Shown here in pieces: positions 54,249 through 61,577 of a stretch of DNA of 64,000 nucleotides. Location of the stretch: contig DIXD01000024.1 in assembly GCA_002435985.1 (NCBI GenBank), positions 1 to 64,000 on the forward strand. Reading direction: 5' to 3'. Both the position numbers and the translations under genes were made by a program. Below the pieces are notes generated by a model. It had not been told where the DNA came from and made no database searches. It saw only the letters and a program-made list of their open reading frames with translations. The stretch comes from Spirochaetaceae bacterium UBA6089. GTDB taxonomy: Bacteria > Spirochaetota > Spirochaetia > Treponematales > Rectinemataceae. Positions within the stretch are counted from its first letter, which is position 1. Each line of letters starts with the position of its first letter.

Positions 54249-55386
54249 AGGGTGCCCGACCAACCGAAATGGCCCCGGCAGGGCACACCTCGTGACAGCA
54301 AAAGCAGGTGATGCATCGCCCATCATCGATGTGGATAATGTTCGATCCGGATCTCTTTGTAAGACAGAGTGCGTCGGCTGGACATATTTCGATGCAGGCG
54401 CCACAGCCGATACATTTTTTCGTATGGAAGATGGGGCGCATGCGAATAAAGGAACCCGCGAGTGCTCTAAGGCTGTCGGGAATCGAAATGAGCCTTTGGC
54501 CGACCTTGCTTTTACCATACGGCAGCAGTTCGAACCCTTCGTGCCCGATCTCGCTCACAATAAGAGGATATGTCGCCGGCTCAGCGAAAGATTCACTTCC
54601 TACGGTCCTCTGCATGCCGTCGAGCACATAGGGAATGCGCGAAGGATCATAGCCTATACATCGTGTTGCGACCCAGTCGAGCATCGCAACGCTCTGCGAT
54701 GCGAGCACGATGCCGAGAGGGTAGGGGGTCCCGGCACCGGGCCCTTCGCCCTGCATGGCGACAATGCCGTCCATAAAAGTGAAACATCGCGGCACCGAGA
54801 GGGCAAGGTCCACGAGCATCTGGCCGAAATCGGCGACATTGGGGTACTGCAGGTGCATAGCGCTCTTTGCAGTGCCGGGAATAAGGCCGAAAAGGTTCTT
54901 CATCGCGCCGGTATAGGTCATAAGGTGATGATTCTTCAGCTTCGGCAGGTTCACGACGAAGTCTGCCCTCCTGAGCGCCGTGGTCAGGGGAAGATTCTTT
55001 AATTTCTTGCCGTTTGTGATAGGGAAGAGGCTGGCTTCTCCGAAGTCTACCCACACGCCTCCATGTTTCTGAACACTCTCGTAGATGCCACAGACCTTGG
55101 CGGCAAGTGTACCGGGCTGCCAACCGGGCGAGTCCCCGACGAGCACTTCTTTGGCTCCCCGCGCTCTGACGAACTTTATGACGGCGCCCACAAAGGAGGG
55201 ATGCGTAGTCACGGCCTTTGTGGCGGGGGAAGCATTCAAAACGTTTGGTTTGAGAAGGACGGTTGCTCCCCGCACGTCCGGAAAGCCCGCGATCTCCGCC
55301 GCCTGGGCGATTATGGCGTCCAGCTTCCGGTCTTCGTAGTCTTCGCATCGAAGCAGCGCGACGTCGGCTCTTTTTGTATTGCTCAT
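54187..55386 (-). CDS. DUF362 protein with two 4Fe-4S clusters
   Basis: A 399-residue protein. Residues 1-300 are the DUF362 domain (VLLKPNVLNASPATKAVTTHP, LVGDSPGW, NLPKLKNHHLMTYTGAMKNLFG). A C-terminal ferredoxin module has CIGCGACIEICP and CITCFCCHEVCP, so two 4Fe-4S clusters. The function of the family is not settled; an electron-transfer or cofactor role is likely. The tail overlaps the convergent Nudix gene by 62 bases. AAGGA lies before the ATG. Confidence 0.92.
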   Translation of the reverse strand: MSNTKRADVALLRCEDYEDRKLDAIIAQAAEIAGFPDVRGATVLLKPNVLNASPATKAVTTHPSFVGAVIKFVRARGAKEVLVGDSPGWQPGTLAAKVCGIYESVQKHGGVWVDFGEASLFPITNGKKLKNLPLTTALRRADFVVNLPKLKNHHLMTYTGAMKNLFGLIPGTAKSAMHLQYPNVADFGQMLVDLALSVPRCFTFMDGIVAMQGEGPGAGTPYPLGIVLASQSVAMLDWVATRCIGYDPSRIPYVLDGMQRTVGSESFAEPATYPLIVSEIGHEGFELLPYGKSKVGQRLISIPDSLRALAGSFIRMRPIFHTKKCIGCGACIEICPADALCLTKRSGSNIIHIDDGRCITCFCCHEVCPAGAISVGRAPFRFVHSKMRHTYPQGRVPRP

Positions 55387-55453
55387 ATGTTTGATCCTTC
55401 GGGGCGTCAGTATATGCCGATACCGCGATCTCCATCAAGGCAAAAAATTGTAC

Positions 55454-55483
55454 TTGCAAAGTTCGATGAAGTGCCCGTATAAT
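55454..55483 (+). promoter_or_regulatory. Promoter of the LysM-M23 peptidase gene
   Basis: TTGCAA (55454-55459) and TATAAT (55478-55483) are 18 bases apart. The -10 overlaps an in-frame ATG at 55482, which therefore cannot be the start on this transcript. Confidence 0.65.
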
Positions 55484-55517
55484 GACATATACCTATACGG
55501 AGAGGTTCCTGGGCAGA

Positions 55518-56450
55518 ATGCGAATACGGTTTGATCGAAACAACTGGGTGTACTATATCGGACGCGGAACGAATCTGCGGACGCTGCTGTTGGCGGTAGG
55601 CTGCATGCTCATGCTGCTCGGTTCAAGCTTCAGACCTTCTCCCGGCCCCATGTCGGCCCGCGGAGGATCCGACGTGAACGACCATGCGCTCGGCGAGGAG
55701 ATCGTTATGCCTGAGCCGGAGGACAAACTCGTCAAATATTCCGTCTACGAAGTCAAAAAGGGCGACACTCTTTCCGAAATCGCCGAAGACTTCGACATAT
55801 CGCTCGATACGCTCATCAGCATTAACGGATTTACCTCTGCAAAGTCACTAAAGCCGAACCAATTGCTCAAGGTGCCGAATCAGTCGGGCATCGTATATGT
55901 CGCCCCAAAGGCGTCGTCCGTACAGGAGATCGCCGATTCGTATAATATCAGCGCCGACAGGATTATCGATGCGAATGGGCTCTTGAGCGAAAATATTCCG
56001 GCGGGCAAGCCTCTTTTCTTGCCCGATGTCCGCCTGCCTGCAGCCCAACTGAGAGAAATTGCAGGAACGCTGTTCAAATGGCCGGTGCGCGGCCGCCTGA
56101 CGTCGTGGTTCGGATGGCGCAAAGACCCGTTCACCGGACGCCGATCTTTCCACAATGCCATCGATATCGCGGCGCCCTATGGCTCGCCGATTGGCGCTTC
56201 TATGGATGGCCGTGTGGTAGAGACAGGCTATTCGCCCATCCTCGGTAAATATGTGATGATGTCGCATACTGGAGGATGGAAAACTCTGTATGCTCACATG
56301 TCCGAGATTGTGGTGAAGGAAGGCCAGTATGTCTCACAAGGCCGGACCTTGGGGCGAATAGGAACAACGGGATACAGCACGGGGCCTCATGTCCATTTCG
56401 AAGTGATCAAGAATGGAGTCCTCGTTAATCCGCTCAACTATCTGCCGTAA
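55518..56450 (+). CDS. Membrane-anchored LysM - M23 metallopeptidase
   Basis: A 310-residue cell-wall endopeptidase. After a basic N terminus, one membrane helix (about 21-38, LRTLLLAVGCMLMLLGSS) anchors it facing the periplasm. One LysM domain begins YEVKKGDTLSEIAEDF; a second, weaker one begins about residue 127. The M23 domain has all zinc ligands: His and Asp in FHNAIDIA and HVH near the end. It cuts or regulates peptidoglycan cross-links. The start at 55518 is chosen because the promoter -10 covers the upstream ATG at 55482; GGAGAGG precedes it. Confidence 0.9.
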   Translation: MRIRFDRNNWVYYIGRGTNLRTLLLAVGCMLMLLGSSFRPSPGPMSARGGSDVNDHALGEEIVMPEPEDKLVKYSVYEVKKGDTLSEIAEDFDISLDTLISINGFTSAKSLKPNQLLKVPNQSGIVYVAPKASSVQEIADSYNISADRIIDANGLLSENIPAGKPLFLPDVRLPAAQLREIAGTLFKWPVRGRLTSWFGWRKDPFTGRRSFHNAIDIAAPYGSPIGASMDGRVVETGYSPILGKYVMMSHTGGWKTLYAHMSEIVVKEGQYVSQGRTLGRIGTTGYSTGPHVHFEVIKNGVLVNPLNYLP

Positions 56451-56512
56451 AGAATCCCAGGACGGAAAAGCTAAGATGCGGCCTTGCGTGGCGCGCACGT
56501 ACAGTCTCTTAT

Positions 56513-56541
56513 TTGACGCATAAAGAAATATCTGCTACAGT
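56513..56541 (+). promoter_or_regulatory. Promoter of ptsI
   Basis: TTGACG (56513-56518) and TACAGT (56536-56541) are exactly 17 bases apart. The predicted transcription start falls about three bases before the ptsI ATG, and no ribosome site lies between. Confidence 0.65.
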
Positions 56542-56550
56542 TGTTGCACT

Positions 56551-58272
56551 ATGAGAACAACGAAAGGCATAGCGGTTTCTCCTGGTGTATCGATAGCGCC
56601 GGCCTTTATATTCAAGGATGATTCCGCCGAGACACCCCAGTATCGCATCAGCGCTGCGGAGGTGGAGACTGAGCTTGCTCGTTTTCGTGAGGCTTCTCTC
56701 TTGGCAAAGAAGGAAATAGAGACATTCCGAGACCGCGCCAAAAAAGAAGCCGGGGAAGAACAGGCGGCCATCTTCGATGCGCACCTCATGATGCTGGAAG
56801 ATCCCGAGTTGCTCGAGCAGATCGAGCAATCTCTTAACAACAATCTCTTCAACGTCGAATCCGCTATTCTCTCGTTTGAGACCGAAATGGTCGACAAGCT
56901 CTCCTCCTCGGCCGATCCGCTCATTCAAGAGCGAGTCTCGGATGTGCACGACGTGGTCCGACGCATACTCCAGCATCTCCTCAAAAAGGAAAGGATTTCC
57001 CTCTCCGATATCGAAGTAGAGATCATTCTGGTGGCCAAGGATCTTATGCCCTCGGACATGGTGGGCATGTCGCGCAGTAAGGTGCGCGGAATAGTGACGG
57101 AATCCGGCGGACGCACGAGCCACGCAGCCATTTTGGCGAGGGCTTTTGAGATTCCCGCGGTGCTCGGCGTGGGGCCCGGCTTTGTCGATCAGGTCAAGCC
57201 AGGCCAACCCGTGTATGTCGACGGCGAAAAAGGTATCGTCGTTGTCGATCCCGACGATATCTTTATCCAGAAAGAAAGGAGAGCTCGACTTGCCCGCATT
57301 CAGCGTGAAAAAGAAGACAAAGGACTCCGCGATGTTCCTGCCCAGACCAAGGATGGCACACGCATTTCGCTTGTGGCGAATATCGAGATGTCCGACGAGG
57401 TGACCAATGTCATCGACTATGGCGCAGAAGGAATTGGGCTTTTCAGATCCGAATTTTTATTCTTGGGTGGGCACGTCCCCGGCGAAGAGGAACAGTGTAG
57501 GGAATACACCAGAGTGGTACAGGCCATGCAGGGCAAAGCGGTAACCATCCGTACCCTCGATATCGGCGGAGATAAGGTGCTGCCCGAACTCGGCGCAGTG
57601 GGCGAGAAAAACCCCCTCCTCGGTTGGAGAGCGATTCGTTTCTGTCTTGAAAAGACCGAGCTGTTCAAGACGCAGCTTCGGGCGATCCTGCGCGCCTCCG
57701 TGCACGGAAAAGTCAAGATCATGTTCCCCATGATAAGCACGATCGATGAGCTTATCCGCGCACAAGGTCTTTTGGCTGAGGTAAAATGGGAGTGTAAGAC
57801 CCTCGGTTATAGCATCGATCCGAATATCGAGGCCGGTATTATGGTCGAAGTGCCTTCGGCGGCGATCTGCGCCGATGTGCTCTCCCGGTCCTGCGATTTC
57901 TTCTCGATCGGGACGAATGATTTGAGCCAGTACACGCTCGCGGTGGATAGGGGCAACCAGAAAGTGGCCTATCTCAACGAGCCCTACAATATAGCGGTGC
58001 TGCGGCTCATCAAAATGACGATTGGCTATGGAGAACACGCCCACATCGATGTGAGTCTCTGCGGCGAGATGGCCGCCGACCCTGCAAGCGCAGTGCTCCT
58101 CGTGGGCATGGGGCTGCGGACGCTCTCCATGTCCGCTTCGTCGATACCGGCAGTCAAACGCGCCCTCAGATCCGTCACCATCGAAGAAGCGTCCGCCCTT
58201 GCTCACCAGGCGCTTTCTATGCATACTTCGTCGCAGGTCAGCATGCTTTTATCGTTGAAGCTCAATATTTAG
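56551..58272 (+). CDS. ptsI: PTS enzyme I (phosphoenolpyruvate-protein phosphotransferase)
   Basis: A 573-residue enzyme that takes phosphate from phosphoenolpyruvate to HPr. The phosphorylated His191 is in GRTSHAAILAR; LFRSEFLF and FFSIGTNDLSQYTLAVDR bind phosphoenolpyruvate and magnesium, and the catalytic cysteine is in SLCGEMA. Length is standard. No HPr or sugar permease gene is close, so it may serve a regulatory PTS, as in spirochaetes with few PTS parts. The ATG lies only nine bases after the -10 element, so the message may be leaderless. der follows after seven bases. Confidence 0.97.
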   Translation: MRTTKGIAVSPGVSIAPAFIFKDDSAETPQYRISAAEVETELARFREASLLAKKEIETFRDRAKKEAGEEQAAIFDAHLMMLEDPELLEQIEQSLNNNLFNVESAILSFETEMVDKLSSSADPLIQERVSDVHDVVRRILQHLLKKERISLSDIEVEIILVAKDLMPSDMVGMSRSKVRGIVTESGGRTSHAAILARAFEIPAVLGVGPGFVDQVKPGQPVYVDGEKGIVVVDPDDIFIQKERRARLARIQREKEDKGLRDVPAQTKDGTRISLVANIEMSDEVTNVIDYGAEGIGLFRSEFLFLGGHVPGEEEQCREYTRVVQAMQGKAVTIRTLDIGGDKVLPELGAVGEKNPLLGWRAIRFCLEKTELFKTQLRAILRASVHGKVKIMFPMISTIDELIRAQGLLAEVKWECKTLGYSIDPNIEAGIMVEVPSAAICADVLSRSCDFFSIGTNDLSQYTLAVDRGNQKVAYLNEPYNIAVLRLIKMTIGYGEHAHIDVSLCGEMAADPASAVLLVGMGLRTLSMSASSIPAVKRALRSVTIEEASALAHQALSMHTSSQVSMLLSLKLNI

Positions 58273-58279
58273 GAAGTCT

Positions 58280-59686
58280 ATGAACAGAGAGAGAACGGCT
58301 CAGGTTACACCACCCGAGAGCAGCGCAGAGTCCCCGGCAGTCCGCTATGAAAACCTCCCGCTGGTAGTTCTCGCGGGGAGGCCGAATGTCGGCAAATCCA
58401 CGCTCTTTAATCGCCTCATAGGAAAGCGTAGGGCTATCACTGACCCTCAGCCTGGGGTAACGCGCGATCCCATCGAAGAAGAGTGCACGCTGCGAGGAAC
58501 CGACAAGAAGGTGCTCTTGGTGGACACCGGCGGATTCAGGCTGGAGCGCGAGGGGCTGGACGAGCTGGTCGTCGCCAGGGCCCTTGCGTATATCGAGCGG
58601 TCGGATCTGGTCCTGTTTATGGTGGATGTAAGTGAGATAACACCGGAAGACGAAGAGTTTGCGGCATTGTTGCGGCTTTACGCGGACAAGCTCATGCTCG
58701 TGGTGAACAAGGCGGACAGCCCCGAGCGCGATGCGCTCGTGTGGACACACGCGCAATGGGGATTCGAGCCTGTGTTCTTCGTTTCCGCGGAGCACAACCG
58801 GAACATCGACGAACTTGCCGAAGTCATTGCGGCTCACCTCGATTTTTCCCACGTGCGCGAGGTTGCGCTTGAGAAAGCGGATATCCGGATCGCCATCATG
58901 GGTAAGCCCAACACCGGAAAATCGACCCTCCTCAACGCGCTCGTGGGGCAGGAGCGGAGCATCGTTTCCGCCGAACCGGGCACAACCCGCGATATCGTCG
59001 AAAGTCGCTTTCTCTACAAGGGCAGAGGCATCAGCGTCCTCGACACCGCGGGTATCCGCAGAAAGAAAAAGGTCACCGATAACGTCGAATACTATTCGGT
59101 AGTGCGGTCCATCGCCGTGGTGAACCGGGCCGATGTGGTTATTCTTTTGATCGATGCAAAAGAAGGGCTCTCCGAGCAAGATAAAAAGATCGCCGCTTTT
59201 GCCGTGGAAGCAGGCCGGCCGGTGGTGTTGGCGCTGAGCAAGTGGGACACAATGCCGACCATGAAGAATGCCTTCGAGGCTGCCCGCGACCGCCTGCGCT
59301 TTTTTTTCGGGCAGATGGCCTATGCGCCCGTCGTCGCGATTTCGGCAAAGGAAGGGCAGGGGATCGATAGACTCATGGGCACGGTGGTTTCGCTCTACGG
59401 TAAGGCGAACAAGGTGATCGAGACATCGCGTCTCAATCAGGCGGTCGCGGCTTGGATGGGAGCAACGCCGCCACCGGCCGGCCCGCGCACTCACTTCAAA
59501 CTGCGCTACGCCGTCCAGGCCTTCGTAAATCCACAGCGCTTCATTTTTTTTGTGACGCGTCCGGAAGCGGTGACGGAATCCTACCGCAGTTTTCTAAAGA
59601 ACAAAATTCGTCTCGAATTCGGGCTCGACGGTATTCCCATTCAGCTTGAGCTGCGTGCATCTCGAAAAGATAGGCAGTGGGGTTGA
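58280..59686 (+). CDS. der: Ribosome-assembly GTPase Der (EngA)
   Basis: A 468-residue GTPase for 50S subunit assembly. Two G domains in tandem: the first has GRPNVGKST, DTGG and NKAD; the second has GKPNTGKST, DTAG and SKWD. A KH-like C-terminal domain (about 375-468) completes the usual plan. A 25-residue N-terminal extension precedes the first domain. AGGAAG lies before the ATG. Confidence 0.97.
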   Translation: MNRERTAQVTPPESSAESPAVRYENLPLVVLAGRPNVGKSTLFNRLIGKRRAITDPQPGVTRDPIEEECTLRGTDKKVLLVDTGGFRLEREGLDELVVARALAYIERSDLVLFMVDVSEITPEDEEFAALLRLYADKLMLVVNKADSPERDALVWTHAQWGFEPVFFVSAEHNRNIDELAEVIAAHLDFSHVREVALEKADIRIAIMGKPNTGKSTLLNALVGQERSIVSAEPGTTRDIVESRFLYKGRGISVLDTAGIRRKKKVTDNVEYYSVVRSIAVVNRADVVILLIDAKEGLSEQDKKIAAFAVEAGRPVVLALSKWDTMPTMKNAFEAARDRLRFFFGQMAYAPVVAISAKEGQGIDRLMGTVVSLYGKANKVIETSRLNQAVAAWMGATPPPAGPRTHFKLRYAVQAFVNPQRFIFFVTRPEAVTESYRSFLKNKIRLEFGLDGIPIQLELRASRKDRQWG

Positions 59687-59689
59687 GGC

Positions 59690-60073
59690 ATGCCGTACCT
59701 GAGCATCGGGCAGTTGGAAAGGCTCCTCTCGGTCCCTGCTTCGACGCTCCGTTTCTGGGAGAAATCGGTGCCTTTCTTGGCACCCATGCGAACTAAGTCA
59801 GGCCGCCGGACATACTCGATCTCCGAAGCTGGGCTGATCGCCCGTCTTAAGCATATGGCACTCGACAGAAGATTCGGGCTTCAGCGTTCTCGGCGCCTTT
59901 TAGAATTCGAGCTGCTCTACGAGGACCAAGATTATCGGGCAGAGGTGAGGGCGCTTCGGGACAGGATATTTTTTCTTATGCTGGAAAGCGAGCAGTGGCA
60001 AGAGGCGTATCGAAATTTTACAAAGGAGTTATGCGATGGAACAGGCGATACAACGCTTGATGGACTTCATTGA
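59690..60073 (+). CDS. MerR-type HTH regulator
   Basis: A 127-residue protein. The N-terminal winged helix (YLSIGQLERLLSVPASTLRFWEK, then GRRTYSISE) is the MerR type. A short helical region follows, with no metal-binding cysteines, so it senses something else or acts by partner contact. It starts three bases after der and overlaps the M18 peptidase gene by 38 bases, so the two are translated in a linked way. Targets unknown. Confidence 0.85.
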   Translation: MPYLSIGQLERLLSVPASTLRFWEKSVPFLAPMRTKSGRRTYSISEAGLIARLKHMALDRRFGLQRSRRLLEFELLYEDQDYRAEVRALRDRIFFLMLESEQWQEAYRNFTKELCDGTGDTTLDGLH

Positions 60074-61331
60074 TGCCTCTCCCTCGCCGTTTCAGGCTGT
60101 CGACAATCTGGTCGGCATGCTGGACGCGATAGGAGCACAGGCGCTCGACGAGGGGCAGATATGGCAGCTCGAGCCCGGCGCCGTCTATTATGTGTGCCGA
60201 GGGGGAAGTTCGTTGATCGCCTTTAGAATGGGGCTTAAGGCCCCTGCGGAGGCGGGCTTCCTGCTCGCCGGAGCCCATACCGATAGTCCAACGCTCAAGA
60301 TTCGCCCAGAAAAAGAGCTTCAGTCCAAGGGTTATATGCGTCTTGCACTCGAGTCCTATGGGGCGCCGATTCTTTCCGGTTGGTTGGATAGGCCGCTCGG
60401 GCTTGCAGGGGCTATCGCGGTCCGTCTAAAAGAGGGTATCGATTCGAGATTCTACATCAGTCACGAGCCATGTGCGGTCATCCCCAATCTAGCCATTCAC
60501 TTGAACAGAGACATCAACAAAGGGTTCGAGTATAATCTGCATCAACATATGCCCGCGATTTTCGGGCTTGTTCATTCCGAGGAAGAGGCTACGAGCGCAT
60601 CTTCATCCGGGACCCCGGAAATCCTCTTGCGTATCGCGACGGAGCTAGGAATCGAGCCTAGAGCGATCGTCTCAGCCGATCTCAGGCTTTTCGATGCCGA
60701 ACCCTCTCGTCTCATCGATGGGTCTCTCGTCAATGCACCGCGCCTCGATGACCTTGCGGGCTGTGCCGCAATTATGGAGGCCTTTGTCGAAGCGGGAGCC
60801 CAGGCCGCGACGCAGGTGGCGTGCTTCTTCGATGCAGAAGAGATCGGCTCGATGACGCTTGGAGGTGCACAGTCCTCGTATCTCCGCGATATCCTCGCCA
60901 GGATCACGCTCGCATCCCGCAACTCGGGCCAAGATTTCTACAGAGCCCTGTCGCACTCTTCGTGTATCTCGGTGGATGCGTCTCAGGCGTGGCATCCGGG
61001 CTATCCAGACAAATTCGACGAGTTCTATACGCCGGTGCTCGGCGGGGGAGTTGCAGTAAAGTCGAATGCCAACATGAATTATGCCACCGATTTTACGTCG
61101 CTGCGGATCGCGGAGGCTGCTGCCGCCAAGGCGAAGGTCGCTGTGCAGCACTATATGGCTCGGGCAGACATCCAGCCAGGCAAGACGATCGGTCCCATTA
61201 CCGCGAGCCGCACGGGCATCACCACGGTGGATGTGGGCCATCCGCTGCTTGCGATGCATGCGATCCGCGAAACAATCGCGGCGTCCGACCACCTGGACAT
61301 GATCGCCTTTTTGCGCGCCTTCTATTCTTGA
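60036..61331 (+). CDS. M18-family aspartyl aminopeptidase
   Basis: A 431-residue zinc peptidase. Metal ligands are visible in AGAHTDSPTLKIRP, RLDDLAG and FDAEEIGSMTLGGAQS, and GGVAVKSNANMNYATD is the C-terminal family motif. Length matches (425-480). It removes N-terminal acidic residues from peptides in the cytosol. The ATG follows AAAGGAG inside the MerR-type gene. It ends the run ptsI-der-merR-M18. Confidence 0.94.
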   Translation: MEQAIQRLMDFIDASPSPFQAVDNLVGMLDAIGAQALDEGQIWQLEPGAVYYVCRGGSSLIAFRMGLKAPAEAGFLLAGAHTDSPTLKIRPEKELQSKGYMRLALESYGAPILSGWLDRPLGLAGAIAVRLKEGIDSRFYISHEPCAVIPNLAIHLNRDINKGFEYNLHQHMPAIFGLVHSEEEATSASSSGTPEILLRIATELGIEPRAIVSADLRLFDAEPSRLIDGSLVNAPRLDDLAGCAAIMEAFVEAGAQAATQVACFFDAEEIGSMTLGGAQSSYLRDILARITLASRNSGQDFYRALSHSSCISVDASQAWHPGYPDKFDEFYTPVLGGGVAVKSNANMNYATDFTSLRIAEAAAAKAKVAVQHYMARADIQPGKTIGPITASRTGITTVDVGHPLLAMHAIRETIAASDHLDMIAFLRAFYS

Positions 61332-61420
61332 ATGATCGTGCTTGCATGGACTCGCTTTGTTCGCCGCCGCAAGAGGTGCTGAGGTGCACCTGAAGTGCAA
61401 GATGGCTTGAAGGAACCTGC

Positions 61421-61513
61421 GCACTAAAGCAATTGGCTCTTAAGCAATTGGCGCTGAAGTGAAGCAATTAGCACAGAACAATTAGCACAAAGCAATTAGC
61501 ACTAAAGCAATTG
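61421..61513. repeat. Six 14-20-bp tandem repeats
   Basis: Units begin at 61421, 61436, 61451, 61471, 61485 and 61499, with consensus GCACTAAAGCAATTR. The first and last are identical; the third carries a five-base insertion and the fourth and fifth lack one base. The array lies in the gap between the convergent M18 and LysM-protein genes, next to the latter's terminator. The rest of the gap shows nothing else. Confidence 0.85.
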
Positions 61514-61518
61514 CCGAC

Positions 61519-61548
61519 AAAAAAGGCCGCCCATAAAGGGCGGCCTTT
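61519..61548 (-). terminator. Rho-independent terminator of the LysM protein gene
   Basis: GGCCGCCC-ATAAA-GGGCGGCC with six A on the plus strand before it, which give the U tract of the minus transcript. It starts about 30 bases after the stop codon. Confidence 0.85.
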
Positions 61549-61577
61549 GGTCTATCAAGACCTTGCGCGTCGAAACA

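Noticed and set aside
61421..61513. CRISPR array
   Set aside because: Units are directly adjacent with no spacers.
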